DNA of 64,000 bases, from positions 29,316,348 through 29,380,347 of the forward strand of contig CP137680.1 of assembly GCA_037976565.1 (NCBI GenBank), read 5' to 3'. Below the pieces are notes generated by a model. That model was given only the letters and a program-made list of their open reading frames with translations, searched no databases and was not told the origin of the DNA. The translations under genes were made by a program, and so were the position numbers. Positions 22,944-35,800 of this stretch are shown here, piece by piece (the stretch's first letter is position 1; every line of letters starts with the position of its first letter). The DNA is from Mesocentrotus franciscanus (Eukaryota; Echinodermata; Echinoidea; Camarodonta; Strongylocentrotidae).

Positions 22944-24397
22944 ATGCCTTCTTGTGCAGCCATCAAATGCACAAATCAACTCCTGAAAGGCTCCTTCAAA
23001 ACATTTCACAAGTAAGTGATCATTTCATTTAGATATTACAAAAATTAGCGTTTAAAGGCTGGTTTCATATGATAATCTAATCGTCGCGACATTTGTAGTC
23101 TAGTTTTCGCTTGTAGTCCCATCTGCTTGTTTTTATGACTGTGTGTGAATATTTGTAACTTGGCTGGGCCTGGCCTGGGAAAGGGAAAGCCACAAAACAT
23201 AAGTCATAAAGTCATAAACTGAATCCAATCAAGTGGGGATATGTGTTGGTACTTGGTTAGGTGTGAAAAGAAGAAAAGATAGGCAAACACATAAATATTT
23301 AGTCATTTTAGTGCTACTTCTAGCTCGAGAGCCTAGGCCTAGTAAAAAAAACAATGTTTGACTTGTCTTTGTTGACACTGCATGACAGCTTGTTCTATAT
23401 GTCAGTCAGTATGTTGGTGAAGCCTGAAACTGAAAGTGAAACAAGTAGGCCTACTGAGTTAGGGTCTAATAATTGAGTCATAACAAATCTAAATAACAAG
23501 AAGTCATTGGTTATATGTCTGCGCATAGGCATAGCGAAGTTTTGTACTTGTATACTACAGACCCCCTACTTTTAATTTTTTAAGAGAGATATTCTAGAGG
23601 TCTAGATCTAGACCTAGATCTATAATTTATATTCATATTATTATACGCAATTTCAATTTGTTTTGACAATTAATATAGATCTACCTTTCACTAACAGAAA
23701 TAACAGTTTTCAGAATACGGCCCCAGATCTTTGCCATATTTTTGGACATCTGCATTGACTAGTCTATCTACATGCTGCAAATAACCTTGCATATAATACA
23801 TGTCATGATGTGAGTGACATGCATACGCATCCATTAGCTTTGACTACTATGCTTTGCTGGAGTGAATAACATGTAGCTTTGGCTTTTGCCTTTGAAATGC
23901 TTTGCTTTGTAAAATTGATCTGGACAGGTTCATGCAAACTGTCACTATGCTGTGATGTTAACAAGATTATGTATTGCAAATATTAAAAGAATGCTTGATG
24001 AGGTATGTGTTTATTTTTTTATATAAAATCAAACAGCAAAAATTGACCAGTTAATTTTGTTATCATTATCTGGACACACATCCCCATGCTATCATGCATA
24101 CAAATAGGACAAAGGCAAATGCAATATAAAAGGCAAATGAAATGAAGATGTTCTCAGCATCCCACTTATCCTCCATTATCTTGTTTTCTATCAATTTCCA
24201 GGTTTCCCAAAGCTGGTCCAGCCCTTTTGAAAGAATGGCTTGTCAAGATGAGGAGGGACAAGTGGACACCAAGCCAGTAGTCCACCGTGTGCTCGGACCA
24301 CTTTGAAGCAGAGTGTTTTGACCGCATTGGCCAGACAACCAGACTTCGCCAAGGTGCTATTCCAACCATTTTCCTCTTCCCTGATCATCTGCAGAAG
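22944..24397 (+). pseudogene. Two-exon THAP zinc-finger domain, left arm (in-frame stop)
   Basis: Exon 22944-23011 encodes MPSCAAIKCTNQLLKGSFK then TFHK; exon 24202-24397 continues FPKAGPALLKEWLVKMRRDK, WTPSQ, stop, STVCSDHFEAECFDR and GAIPTIFLFPDHLQK. The splice sites (CACAA|GTAAGT, TTCCAG|GTTTC, AAG|GTAAAC) keep the frame. This is a THAP C2CH DNA-binding finger: Cys4, Cys9, a later Cys-Ser-Asp-His, the invariant Pro and Trp, and a final A-x-P-T-I-F. A TAG at 24278-24280 interrupts it between the W-x-P and C-x-x-H parts. THAP domains are often the DNA-binding part of transposases, so this is probably a captured or residual transposase N-terminus. The open frame on the opposite strand (24388-24191) is antisense. 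Confidence 0.75.
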
Positions 24398-25064
24398 GTA
24401 AACACCAATGCTAAATTCTCTTATGGTTGATAATTTGATAGATTATTTGAATGTTTCCTTTATTTAAGAAAATATTGTATGGTGAGAGCTAGAAGGGTGT
24501 TAACTCATATATTTTTACACAGAGTTAATTCCCTTCTAGCTCTCAACAGATGATTATAATTGTTCCAGTAGTTAATTAATTTCAGTTCAATTCAACTTTC
24601 AATTCATTTCCAGATGAGTGGTTTGAATCATAGAAAAGTTCTTCTAAAAAGAGTTTGCATTTAAAATCTTAAATGCATATTTTACTCATATATTGTGGGA
24701 ATGTAAACTGATCTGGTCCAAAGTATGTATCCCTTTCCAAAAGAAAGCAGTAACACCAATTTAAAAAATGCAATTTCAATTTCATAAATATAAGACATTT
24801 GAAGGCATGATGTTTCTGCTGTATATTGGCATATCCATGAGAAGGGAACAGAACATTAAAAAAAGAAATATGTCTTTATGAATATCATTTGCTTTACTTC
24901 TGTCAAGTAGTATGCAGGTTTATGTTGTCCATTTGCACATAAATGAACATCTTTGTTCATATTTAAAAATCTATCTGAAATGAAAATATAACCTGAGTTA
25001 CTATAGAAATGTCAATATACCGGTAATTGCTGTTATATTTTAAGGACAATGATTAGTGAAATCT

Positions 25065-25547
25065 TGCAAACCAATAAATATGTAAAATGAGGGGGGTTAG
25101 GCGGTTTAAACCCTTTGGGCTGCCAAGTGAAATGTGATGTGCATAGAAGAATGCCATCATGTGTCCAGACCCACACAATATCCGCATCGTCACTGGGTCA
25201 ACCCCCCTGGTAACTTAACCATATAACTCTATATAACTCTGGATATAACTGTGTATTAAACTGTTACTTGATTTAAAAGACGTTATCATGCAATGCTTTT
25301 TATGGTCTCCATTGTGTTAGTAGATGCCAGGAAAACATCTCCGCATCGTCATTGGGTCAACCCCTTAGCAAAAATCTAGATCCGCCCCTGTGAGCCATGA
25401 GGAGTGGTGGAGTTGTTGATGTGCTAGGAAGACTAGTCATGTCTTCACTGCTTCTAGGCTTTGGGGGCTTGCGTTTCTAAACAGTCTATAAGGGACAAAG
25501 ATTAAAATAGCTTGGAAAAAGAAATGGTTAATTCTCCGAAAATTCAG
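25065..25547. other. Loop between the arms of the THAP palindrome
   Basis: Unique sequence of 483 bp with no coding signal. A short phrase, CCGCATCGTCACTGGGTCAA, occurs near 25183 and again with one change near 25340, so the loop holds a degenerate internal duplication. Confidence 0.6.
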
Positions 25548-26214
25548 AGATTTCACTAATCATTGTCCTTAAAATATAACAGCAATTACCGGTATATTGA
25601 CATTTCTATAGTAACTCAGGTTATATTTTCATTTCAGATAGATTTTTAAATATGAACAAAGATGTTCATTTATGTGCAAATGGACAACATAAACCTGCAT
25701 ACTACTTGACAGAAGTAAAGCAAATGATATTCATAAAGACATATTTCTTTTTTTAATGTTCTGTTCCCTTCTCATGGATATGCCAATATACAGCAGAAAC
25801 ATCATGCCTTCAAATGTCTTATATTTATGAAATTGAAATTGCATTTTTTAAATTGGTGTTACTGCTTTCTTTTGGAAAGGGATACATACTTTGGACCAGA
25901 TCAGTTTACATTCCCACAATATATGAGTAAAATATGCATTTAAGATTTTAAATGCAAACTCTTTTTAGAAGAACTTTTCTATGATTCAAACCACTCATCT
26001 GGAAATGAATTGAAAGTTGAATTGAACTGAAATTAATTAACTACTGGAACAATTATAATCATCTGTTGAGAGCTAGAAGGGAATTAACTCTGTGTAAAAA
26101 TATATGAGTTAACACCCTTCTAGCTCTCACCATACAATATTTTCTTAAATAAAGGAAACATTCAAATAATCTATCAAATTATCAACCATAAGAGAATTTA
26201 GCATTGGTGTTTAC

Positions 26215-27692
26215 CTTCTGCAGATGATCAGGGAAGAGGAAAATGGTTGGAATAGCACCTTGGCGAAGTCTGGTTGTCTGGCCAATGCGGTCAAAACACT
26301 CTGCTTCAAAGTGGTCCGAGCACACGGTGGACTACTGGCTTGGTGTCCACTTGTCCCTCCTCATCTTGACAAGCCATTCTTTCAAAAGGGCTGGACCAGC
26401 TTTGGGAAACCTGGAAATTGATAGAAAACAAGATAATGGAGGATAAGTGGGATGCTGAGAACATCTTCATTTCATTTGCCTTTTATATTGCATTTGCCTT
26501 TGTCCTATTTGTATGCATGATAGCATGGGGGATGTGTGTCCAGATAATGATAACAAAATTAACTGGTCAATTTTTGCTGTTTGATTTTATAAAAAAATAA
26601 ACACATACCTCATCAAGCATTCTTTTAATATTTGCAATACATAATCTTGTTAGCATCACAGCATAGTGACAGTTTGCATGAACCTGTCCAGATCAATTTT
26701 ACAAAGCAAAGCATTTCAAAGGCAAAAGCCAAAGCTACATGTTATTCACTCCAGCAAAGCATAGTAGTCAAAGCTAATGGATGCGTATGCATGTCACTCA
26801 CATCATGACATGTATTATATGCAAGGTTATTTGCAGCATGCAGATAGACTAGTCGATGCAGATGTCCAAAAATATGGCAAAGATCTGGGGCCGTATTCTG
26901 AAAACTGTTATTTCTGTTAGTGAAAGGTAGATCTATATTAATTGTCAAAACAAATTGAAATTGCGTGTAATAATATGAATATAAATTATAGATCTAGGTC
27001 TAGATCTAGACCTCTAGAATATCTCTCTTAAAAAATTAAAAGTAGGGGGTCTGTAGTATACAAGTACACAACTTCGCTATGCCTATGCGCAGACATATAA
27101 CCAATGACTTCTTGTTAATATTAGATTTGTTATGACTCAATTATTAGACCCTAACTCAGTAGGCTTACTTGTTTCACTTTCAGTTTCAGGCTTCACCAAC
27201 ATACTAACTGACATAGAGAACAAGCTGTCATGCAGTGTCAACAAAGACAAGTCAAACATTGTTTTTAACTAGTAGTGGGTCTAGGCCTACTAATAATAGG
27301 CTCTCGAGCTAGAAGTAGCACTAAAATGATTAAATATTTATGTGTTTGCCTATCTTTTCTTCTTTTCACACCTAACCAAGTACCAACACATATCCCCACT
27401 TGATTGGATTCAGTTTATGACTTTATGACTTATGTTTTGTGGCTTTCCCCTTCCCCAGGCCAGGCCCAGCCAAGTTACAAATATTCACACACAGTCATAA
27501 AAACAAGCAGATGGGACTACAAGCGAAAACTAGACTACAAATGTCGCGACGATTAGATTATCATATGAAACCAGTCTTTAAACGCTAATTTTTGTAATAT
27601 CTAAATGAAATGATCACTTACTTGTGAAATGGGTCTTTGAAGGAGCCTTTCACGAGTCGATTTGTGCATTTGATGGCTGCACAAGAAGGCAT
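26215..27692 (-). pseudogene. Two-exon THAP zinc-finger domain, right arm (same stop)
   Basis: This is the mirror copy. Exon 27692-27622 encodes MPSCAAIKCTNRLVKGSFK then DPFHK, one residue longer than the left arm; exon 26410-26215 carries the same domain and the same TAG stop at 26334-26332. The splice signals are intact. The shared stop shows that the domain was already broken when the palindrome formed, or that the arms have since been homogenised. Confidence 0.75.
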
Positions 27693-28249
27693 TTACTTCT
27701 GCGGCAGCAGGCCAGAAATGTTATGCACTAGATCTAGATCTATGTATGTAGCGTAGGTGCTCAGCTTACTGGGAAAAAAATTCATGTCAAATATTCACGT
27801 CTGCGTTTCCCTTTTGGGAGACGCAGACGTGAATATTGGACGCAGATTTTCCAGCCCCAAAAAATCTGCGTCCAATATTCACGTCTGCGTGTCCCTTTCG
27901 GGAGGCGCAGACGTGAATATTTGACGCAGATTTTCCAACCGATTTTCACGTCTGCGTGGCCCTTCAGGGCCATTGAGTACAGAAAATGAAAAAATTACCA
28001 AACAAAGGTATACGTCAAATTTTTTGATTTTCACGTCTTGGACGTAAAAGACAAAAAATTTGTTGCATAGGTATACGTCAATTTTTTTGATTTTCACGTC
28101 TTGGACGTAAAAAACGAAAAATTTGTTGCATAGGTATACGTCAAATTTTTTGATTTTCACGTCTTGGACGTAAAGAACGAAAAATTTGTTGCATAGGTAT
28201 ACGTCAAATTTTTGCGTTTGCGTGTCCCTTAGGAGACACCATACGTTCC

Positions 28250-30429
28250 GCATTTTACAAAAAAATATAGACAGACATGTAAAATAGAAATTATATATAT
28301 AAATACATGTAGAATGAGCACGTCCAATAATACTCAAATCATATGATAGATTAAGTAGAATGTGAAGAACCTATTAAAAAGCAGTGATTGTATATTATAG
28401 GTTCCTGGTAAAATAGGCATTGTAGATGTAAAAACCGTAGCAGTCGAGAAAAACGTAATTTACAGGGGGGATTACAGAACAGTGGAATAAGGAAATTTGT
28501 ATACAAATGCATTAGCACCAATACCCAGAGTATTCAGAACGCAGAACACTGTTTTACAAATTTGTAAGGGCCAACTCTTGACCTATTTGAAAAGAGAGGG
28601 GGATTATTGGTTCAAATTTGCCAACAAGCTATTAAATAATGTCAACCATTTTTTTTAAATGTATCAATTTTGTATTCACCGTATTTAAAGGCTCTAAAAA
28701 ATTATCGTCGACAGAACTTTGGAAGGTATATGTGTGTTCGTTAGTGGGAGGGGTGTTGCATGGCACGGTGATAAATGTATGGGATAATTAACCTTTGGAT
28801 TCATTAATCGCTCATAAGAAAAGCTTTTGATAATATAATTGCAGCTGAACGAAAGCAGATGTATACCAACCCGGCGTCTCATTCTAATAACTCAGCACAG
28901 AATATCTTTCAAAAACAATATCTATTTATAGATAGCCATTAATTACAGCTGGTTAAAAAGACTTCTACATTCAAATAGAAGCTTCAGTTATATGCAACAT
29001 ACCGTGTATGCAAGACTAGTCTGTGTTTAAAAAAAAACACCCTTCTGTAATTTTAGTGAAACAAAGTAATACGTGACTGTTTCAGAACTATACATTTTAC
29101 ATGCTACACGTGACCTGAACTAACCTACTTATTTTATAAAGAACTTTTCCATTGTGGTGCTGTGGTTAGCCGATTATTCAAAGGATTTAACGGAGCGTTG
29201 AATCATCTTTGTTCGCTCCTTGTACATAAAACACAAACTAGGTTTTTCTTTTATATTTCGTTTCTTCATATAAATGAAATAAAGAAAGAAATAAATTCCA
29301 ACATCCATATTCCCAGACAAACATTCCCGTTTCAACAAAATATAAATTTTGCTTGCCCCGAACCCTGAAACAAATTTTGTTAAGACATGCTTTCCAATCC
29401 CTATATTTACTCCTGCTTCCAAAAAAAAATAAAAGCTAATATTTACACAATATGATTCGTAGCGCAAATTATGATAGATGCTTTCCTACTTTTTGAGCAT
29501 CGTTTGTAAGATTTTTTCTTCATATTTTGTCTTCTCTATCTCTTTCTACTTTTTAATTCAATTTTAAATATTAGCCTATATTTAAAGTAGGCCTATACTA
29601 TAATTATCATATAACATTTGAATGTACGTGTGTAATGTTATGGCATCGCATCACACTTCTCACTTCTCACTCGTCCATTGCACCATTTAAGGTGCATACG
29701 GTATTTGTCTAGAACAGCACGTGCAAATTTAAAGGTTAAATCAGAGCTTCTGGCCAATATTTATTGCTTCGGCCCAAAGCTTTACGAGAGGATTTTGACA
29801 ACACTTTTTGTTTTAAGGCTGCCCCTCAGTCATCCGTGGCAGCAAAGAGAAACAGATTATTAGAAGCAAAGCAAAGTTTAAGATGAGTGTAAATAAGAGG
29901 ATAATTTACTTATAATTTTGTATAAGTTACTGTAGAGAGATATAAAGAGGGCTGTAACTCATAGCAATTTAACTGGGTGAGGCTGATGGGTTCTGAATTA
30001 CAGAAGTTTGTTGAACTCCCCGACGGGGTTGTACATCCACACTATTAACAAAAAGGTTATATAGTTAATATCAACAATTCAATATAATATATAATAGTTA
30101 TAATCAACATAGAAATAACAGTGATCACTGGATTGCTGGGCTATCGCCATGATCGCTGGAAGGTGTGTGCGCTTTATAAGTTTACACTATTATTAAAACA
30201 AGAGCAATTAATCTCCTGCAAATTACTATAAGCAATACAATAATCAACGGGATCGTCTCAAGGGAGTTAAAAACTCGCCTCGAGGTTAATCATTGTCTGA
30301 TCAAAAATGAATACACAAATATAGTCAATCATACAAAAACAACAATTATCAATATCAAAAATCAAGCACAAAAAAGGATCATTAAATAATTCAAGATATT
30401 ATATTAATCGAATCAAATCAGCATCGACG
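28250..30429. other. No gene seen
   Basis: AT-rich sequence between the THAP palindrome and the GATGAC repeat. Short open frames near 29162-29467 lie on both strands and have no recognisable features. Confidence 0.5.
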
Positions 30430-30655
30430 AAGAGGTCAGGAGGGATGATGCTGACGATGGCGACGATGATGATGGAGATGATGACGGCGATGATGACGAA
30501 GACGATGATGACGCCGACGATGGTGACGATGCTGACGGCGATGTTGATGAGGGAGACGATAATGAATAAGACGATGACGGCGATGATACAGTCAAAAAAC
30601 GAGTACAACGATGAGGTGGATGACGATGAATATGATGATGATGAATATGATGTAA
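30430..30655 (+). repeat. (GATGAC)n-type repeat
   Basis: About 225 bp of imperfect GATGACGGC/GATGATGAC units. Open frames on both strands are by-products. Confidence 0.85.
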
Positions 30656-31097
30656 TTCGTGTTATTACATTGCCATATTGGAATTACCTTCCTAATGATA
30701 TAAAGTAAATAGGAATCTTTGCTCATTTTAAGAGAAAATTAAAGGAATACCTATTACTTGAGAGTCAGAAGAGAGAAGCAAATGACATTTTATATGATTG
30801 AAATAGCCTGAATACAGTACACTTTTCTTTTTTCTGCCAGGTTCATACTTTTTAATTTTGTGTATAGTTTTTGTACGTTTTAGAAATTCAACAAATTCAT
30901 CATTTTTTTTCCTTTTCCTCCTCCTTCTCCTCTTTTTCTTCTTCTCCTTTTTCTTCTTCTCCTTTTTTTTTCTTTCTAAGTTGTACTTAATATCATTTCT
31001 ATCATCAGTTTAATGTTGTCATATTATTATCATCATTATTATCTTCAATATGTTTTTTCTTATCTGTCCGTAAATATTACTATTTTAACTGATCAAC

Positions 31098-31918
31098 AAC
31101 CTAAGATTTGCAGACGACATTGGCCTTATAGCTGACAATGATAGAGACCTCTAAACAATAGTTGACCTAGTACATCAGAGCAGCTCAAACTTTGGACTGA
31201 AAATAAACATTACCAAAACAAAAGTACAAGCCATAAGCAAACAGCCTCAACTATTGAATATAAACATTGGAGGAGAACAGCTAAAACAAGTAGATAAGTT
31301 CACGTACCTGGGAGGAACAATAAGCCAGACAGGATCCTGCTCGGAAGAAGTACAACATCGCATTGGGAAGGCAATAGGAGCATTCCAAGCACTCAAGAAA
31401 ATATGGGCATCAAAAGATATACGCTGCTCAAACAAGGTAGAACTGTACAAAGTCCTGGTGTTGTCTATTCTGTTATATGGTGCAGAAACATGGACATTAA
31501 AGAAGATCGATGAAAATAAACTTCACACTTTTGAGATGGCATGCCACAGGAGAATCATGGGCGTAACCAGATTTGACAGACTAAGAAACACACACATACG
31601 AACACAACTTAACATGGGAGAAATCATCATCGACAGGGTTGCCACAAAAAGATTGAGATACTTTGGACATATCAACAGAATGAACCCAAAAAGATACCCC
31701 CACATCCTTCTCAACGGATATGTACATGACAAACGCCCAAGGGGAAGACCAGCTAAGAGATGTACAGACTGCATCAAGGCGGACTGTAACAACATACAAC
31801 TTGACTCCCTGACTAAAGCCACTAGGCTAACACAAAATAGGAAGGTGTGGCAAGCCGTTGTGAAACAGAAACCATCATACATCCCAGTGATGGTGTGGAC
31901 GGCTTAAGTAAGTAAGTC
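31098..31918 (+). mobile_element. 5'-truncated LINE: 3' end of a reverse transcriptase
   Basis: One frame runs from 31098 (NLRFADDIGLIADNDRDL, then a TAA stop, then TIVDLV) to the stop at 31905-31907. It shows the FADD catalytic box, the FGLKINITKTK segment, FTYLGGTISQTGSCSEEV, LLYGAETWTL, RRIMGVTRFDR and RRLRYFGHI-like C-terminal motifs, and RPRGRPAKRCTDC. This is typical of endonuclease/reverse-transcriptase LINEs common in invertebrates. Everything upstream of the palm's catalytic motif is lost, which fits 5' truncation during insertion. The copy ends in a short (TAAG)3 tail at about 31905-31916. One in-frame stop shows it is inactive. Confidence 0.8.
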
Positions 31919-32583
31919 AACTTATTATTTTGTACATGTATGTTGGGGAACCCACAGGAAATAAGCTTTCGAGCTTTCGATCGTGGGATATCCTGGCTGT
32001 TCAAGCTGACTTAATTTTGATCCGTTATTCTTGTAAATTTGTTGTATGTTGGAAGCTCGCCGAATAAAAATCAATCAATAAAAATTCCCACTGATTTCCA
32101 CATGGTTAATCAGAGCGAAGCCCCAATCACCACTGCAGGCGTAATTGGTTAAAGAATTATTTGAAATACGCGTATACATGTTAGTCTACGCGCTGTACGT
32201 AACAATACAAATTCTACGTCATAATTGAATATATTACAAACCAGACAGAACCGGTTGGAACATGTCTGCAAAGCCAGACAACGGAGTGGAAAAGTACCAC
32301 GCAAGGGAAATTAAGTCTCCCTAGCCGCCATTTTGAAAATGTGAAAGCAATACATATCGAACATGTACAAATTAACAAAAGTTAAAAATCGTGCTTAATG
32401 ACGAGTTTCTACGTACGTGCTATTCTTAGAGCAAATGCAATGCAAGAATAGTCGACCAATCAGATGCAGTATCCCATTAGTCACTCCCTAACATTTGTGA
32501 AATTTCTAACTCTGCTTCCGTTTTTATCATTATAACTATGCTCCAGATTCAAGACAGAATTGCGTACTCGATAAAAACAGCAA

Positions 32584-32660
32584 CCAATCAGGATCCAGCA
32601 ACTGAAAACGTACGACTAATATGAGAGGTATAAAATAGTCGTTAAACCCTGTCAAAGTTA
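32584..32660 (+). promoter_or_regulatory. Core promoter of copy B: CCAAT box and TATA box
   Basis: TATAAAA lies at 32629-32635 and CCAAT at 32584-32588; a second CCAAT lies about 130 bp further upstream (GACCAATCAG near 32454). Initiation would fall near 32660, leaving a 5' UTR of about 160 bases before the ATG at 32822. The spacing is canonical for an RNA polymerase II promoter. The transcription start itself is not visible. Confidence 0.55.
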
Positions 32661-32821
32661 CACTATACAGTACCTCGGCCGAGTTATCACCACACATAAC
32701 CGTCAATACTACCAAGGTTTGCAACGCCACATACTCTCAACTATTTATCATCTGTGTCAAAATCATCGTAAGTGAAGATCATCTTAAGTGAAGAAAGTGG
32801 CGAGACAAGAAATAAATTACC

Positions 32822-32896
32822 ATGGCGATTATGCAAAGTTGTTGTTGTTTCTCTAACGTCAGGAGTGGATCCATGGCCTGTGGTGTCTACTCATTA
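32822..32896 (+). CDS. First exon of copy B, Cys-rich N-terminus
   Basis: This 25-codon exon ends in phase 0 at a strong donor (TTA|GTAAGTG). The start context is TACCATGG, close to the animal initiation consensus (-3 A and +4 G, both favourable). It carries three consecutive Cys codons (TGTTGTTGT) and the VRSGS motif. It is the only first exon of this family recognised in the window and is a good probe for finding that of copy A. Confidence 0.8.
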
Positions 32897-35800
32897 GTAA
32901 GTGAATCTTCTCCCTCAAAATTATCTCATTCTAATGATTATTATTTGTATTTTTTAATTCACTTCTGAAGAAGAAAAAAAATCATCATGATTCAGAATGT
33001 GTTTCAGATGACAGTAGATCGACACCGCTCAGAAGAAGTTCCGAAGGAGCAACCAAACGTTCTTCCAACGTTTCAACATCTTCATGAACCTCTTGAACCT
33101 CTTGAAAACGTTGTGTATTTCCCGGAAATGAGATTATCCTCATTATGATTGCATGACCATGATGACAGTGAGGAGAAACCTAATCGGAATGAGTCAATAC
33201 ACAGTAAATGTTTCCTGCTCTTTTTACAAAAATCGAGTGATCACTGACGTGACACCTCTGGGGAGTTGAAATGTAGTGAAAATGGTGTAAAAATTCACTC
33301 TTTTTTCTTCTATAAAGCACTCTAAAATAAATCTATATTCACTCCTATGCAAGTGACCTCTAACCTGACTCTTGGGAGGAGTGACACAAATAGTGAAAAT
33401 TCACTCTTTTCTTTTGAGACGGTATAATCAGTATTATTATTTCTTGTAACATGATCACGCTTTCGTGTCCTCTGCCAATTTCAGGACGTCATTTCTTCTT
33501 TGCTATACCCATCTCCCGAACTTTTCTCTTGTTTTCTTCCATTCTCTCATCAGTTTTGTCTCTTGCTTATCGTCTTTGAATAAGATCAATCATGAATGTA
33601 TCTTACACAACTATTTGAGTGTTTGAGCAAATATGGTAAAGTCGGGTCATTATTTAGATTTGTAAATTCTTTATCATTATAATTATATACCAGTGAATAA
33701 GAACTTTCAAATGGAGATTAAAGATTGGATTTCAATTTACCTTCAAATTCAAGAATCGCACTGAATAGATTTATTATAATAATTTGTAAATTCTACCGGT
33801 AAAAAAATAAATAATGCGTCCAATTCAAATGGCAAAAAAGGAAAATAGGGGAAGAGAAAGCATGAAAGAGAGAGGAGAGGTCTGGAAGCCTAGTCTGCAA
33901 GTACAGACTCTGTTTTGACACTTTCAAAAAGCCATGCAAACTCTGACATTAAAGGTACTATGTCCCTTTTGCAGGCCAAAAAAATGAAAAGGTTAAATTC
34001 AAACGGCATTTGAAAGACAATACTAATTTAGAACTTCCCTAAAAAAAGGGGGGCTTGAAAATGTCTTTAAGTGGGAAATAACGACTATTAGTTGTCAAAT
34101 CGACTTAGGAGCTATAGAGCCAGTAAGTAATAGTCTGATTTTTCAGACCATTGTACTGAATGGTCGTACGTTTTATGCTGCGCAAAGATTCAATCAGTTT
34201 AATTTTGGCCATTACAAGAAGTGGGTTATTGATGTAGACAAATGCTCATGTACCCTTTACAGCTCATTTTATGTATGTTATTACCAAAGATGAAAAAAGC
34301 CAGTCAGTCACTCAATAGTGTCTGACAGTGAAGTCTAGCAAGTAAACGGGTTTCCTTGCATAATTTGAATATTAGGACACTGCTAATGTTTAAATTTCAC
34401 AGATAGGACATACATGACATATTCATAATTCCTGCAAAGTTCTACAGAATTTGATGTTGGCTGCAAAAGGGACATAGTATCTTTAAGTGTTTCTAATAAA
34501 GAGAAAGTTGCCGTTGTTATTTTATCCGACAAACAGTCTAATATGATTTAGTTTTTTTCATACAGATATCAATTGTAATGTTTAAACATTTGTCAGAGAC
34601 AGGCAGTATTAGGCTTTGCTCGAGATTCAATGCTTTTTATGTTTTAAGAAATTAAGGGCAATACTGCAGATCAGACCTCGATCAGACTGCCTCTCTGTGC
34701 CCTCGCCAACAGTAACATTTTGTGCAATATGAATGTTCATAAGATTCTTAACAATCGGAGATAAAATCAGAACGGTGGTTTTATTCCATGAAATATGTCC
34801 CACACAAAAACAAAACACCGTTATATGCTGAATGCAAATGTGACCTACAGAAAGATTTGGTTTTTTCAATCTTCTACCAACTTTAATTTAGTAGTAATAG
34901 TAATTCATCTGGAGTTTCTGAAGTGGTGAAATTTAAGATTTTTCTCTTCTTTTTTTTTTTCTTCTTGTTTTCTTCTCAAGTACGTGAATGCTGTAATGTG
35001 TTTTATCTCGTTTATATTTAGTTCTGCCCGACTGAGTTATGGGGTATATATAAAGTTATCACTGATTTGGTTAAAATGTACCATTTTTTCAAAGTCCCAA
35101 AGAAAGCTCGTTGAATAGCTTCTGTGCACAATAAACTTGGACCTACCTTTTGTCCATTTCCCGACAAACCTTTCCATTGCAGATATACTAACGCATGATT
35201 TCTTGGTAAAATCACACTGACACATTTCAGATTAATATTTCATTTGTAAAATATCATGAAGATATCTTTAAAAAATATCTTTTAATTACAAGAAGCAAAT
35301 CAAACATTTCAAGAAATTGTTGAAGTACATGATAATTTACCTATTTGTTCCACGTCGTCATATTTTAATCATTATATCGTAAGCAATGCGTTTTAGGGAA
35401 CACCCAAGTCTTGCTTTAAAAGAGAATAACTAAATTACTTATTCTACTCTTCAATTCTTTTCAGGTCAGGCAACAAACACCATATGTTGTTATATCCCTT
35501 TTCAGAAGATCTATGAGATTGCCTTACATGTCCTTCAAGTTTCTCCCCATATTTGTTTATGTTATTTGATTTTTTCTCACTATGCTTCTAAAAAATAAAT
35601 CTTAAATGCACTAGTTAGCCTTACTATTTGTGTAAATGGCATTATTAATTCTCATTACCGCTTTCGTTACACAAAGTAAAGTTAATCTGAGAGCTTGCCA
35701 CAACATTTTCAGAAACTAGGTGTACGCTAACTGTGCATGGATGCTACACAACGCGCTCTCCTTGAAACTGGTACCATCTATAATAAAATACGCAAACCTA

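Larger units (their letters stand above)
22436..28243. mobile_element. 5.8 kb palindromic (foldback-type) element with a THAP domain in each arm
   Basis: Two inverted arms, 22436-25064 and 25548-28243, surround a 483-bp loop. The outer ends match as TATGGTGGCTCCTAAGGGAC (left) and, in complement, TATGGTGTCTCCTAAGGGAC (right). They are flanked by identical CGTTCC hexamers (22430-22435, 28244-28249), which look like target duplications. Each arm holds, from outside in, about 60-bp subterminal tandem repeats, GC-rich ACGCAGACGTGAAT repeats, two THAP exons and AT-rich DNA. The arms are nearly but not fully identical. No catalytic transposase domain is visible. The 6-bp duplication does not fit P elements (8 bp) or TTAA elements, so the superfamily is open. 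Confidence 0.8.

Noticed and set aside
24191..26421. Identical 65-67 residue open frames in both palindrome arms, suggesting a conserved small protein
   Set aside because: They are antisense to the second THAP exon, whose own frame shows the diagnostic C2CH motif and splice signals.
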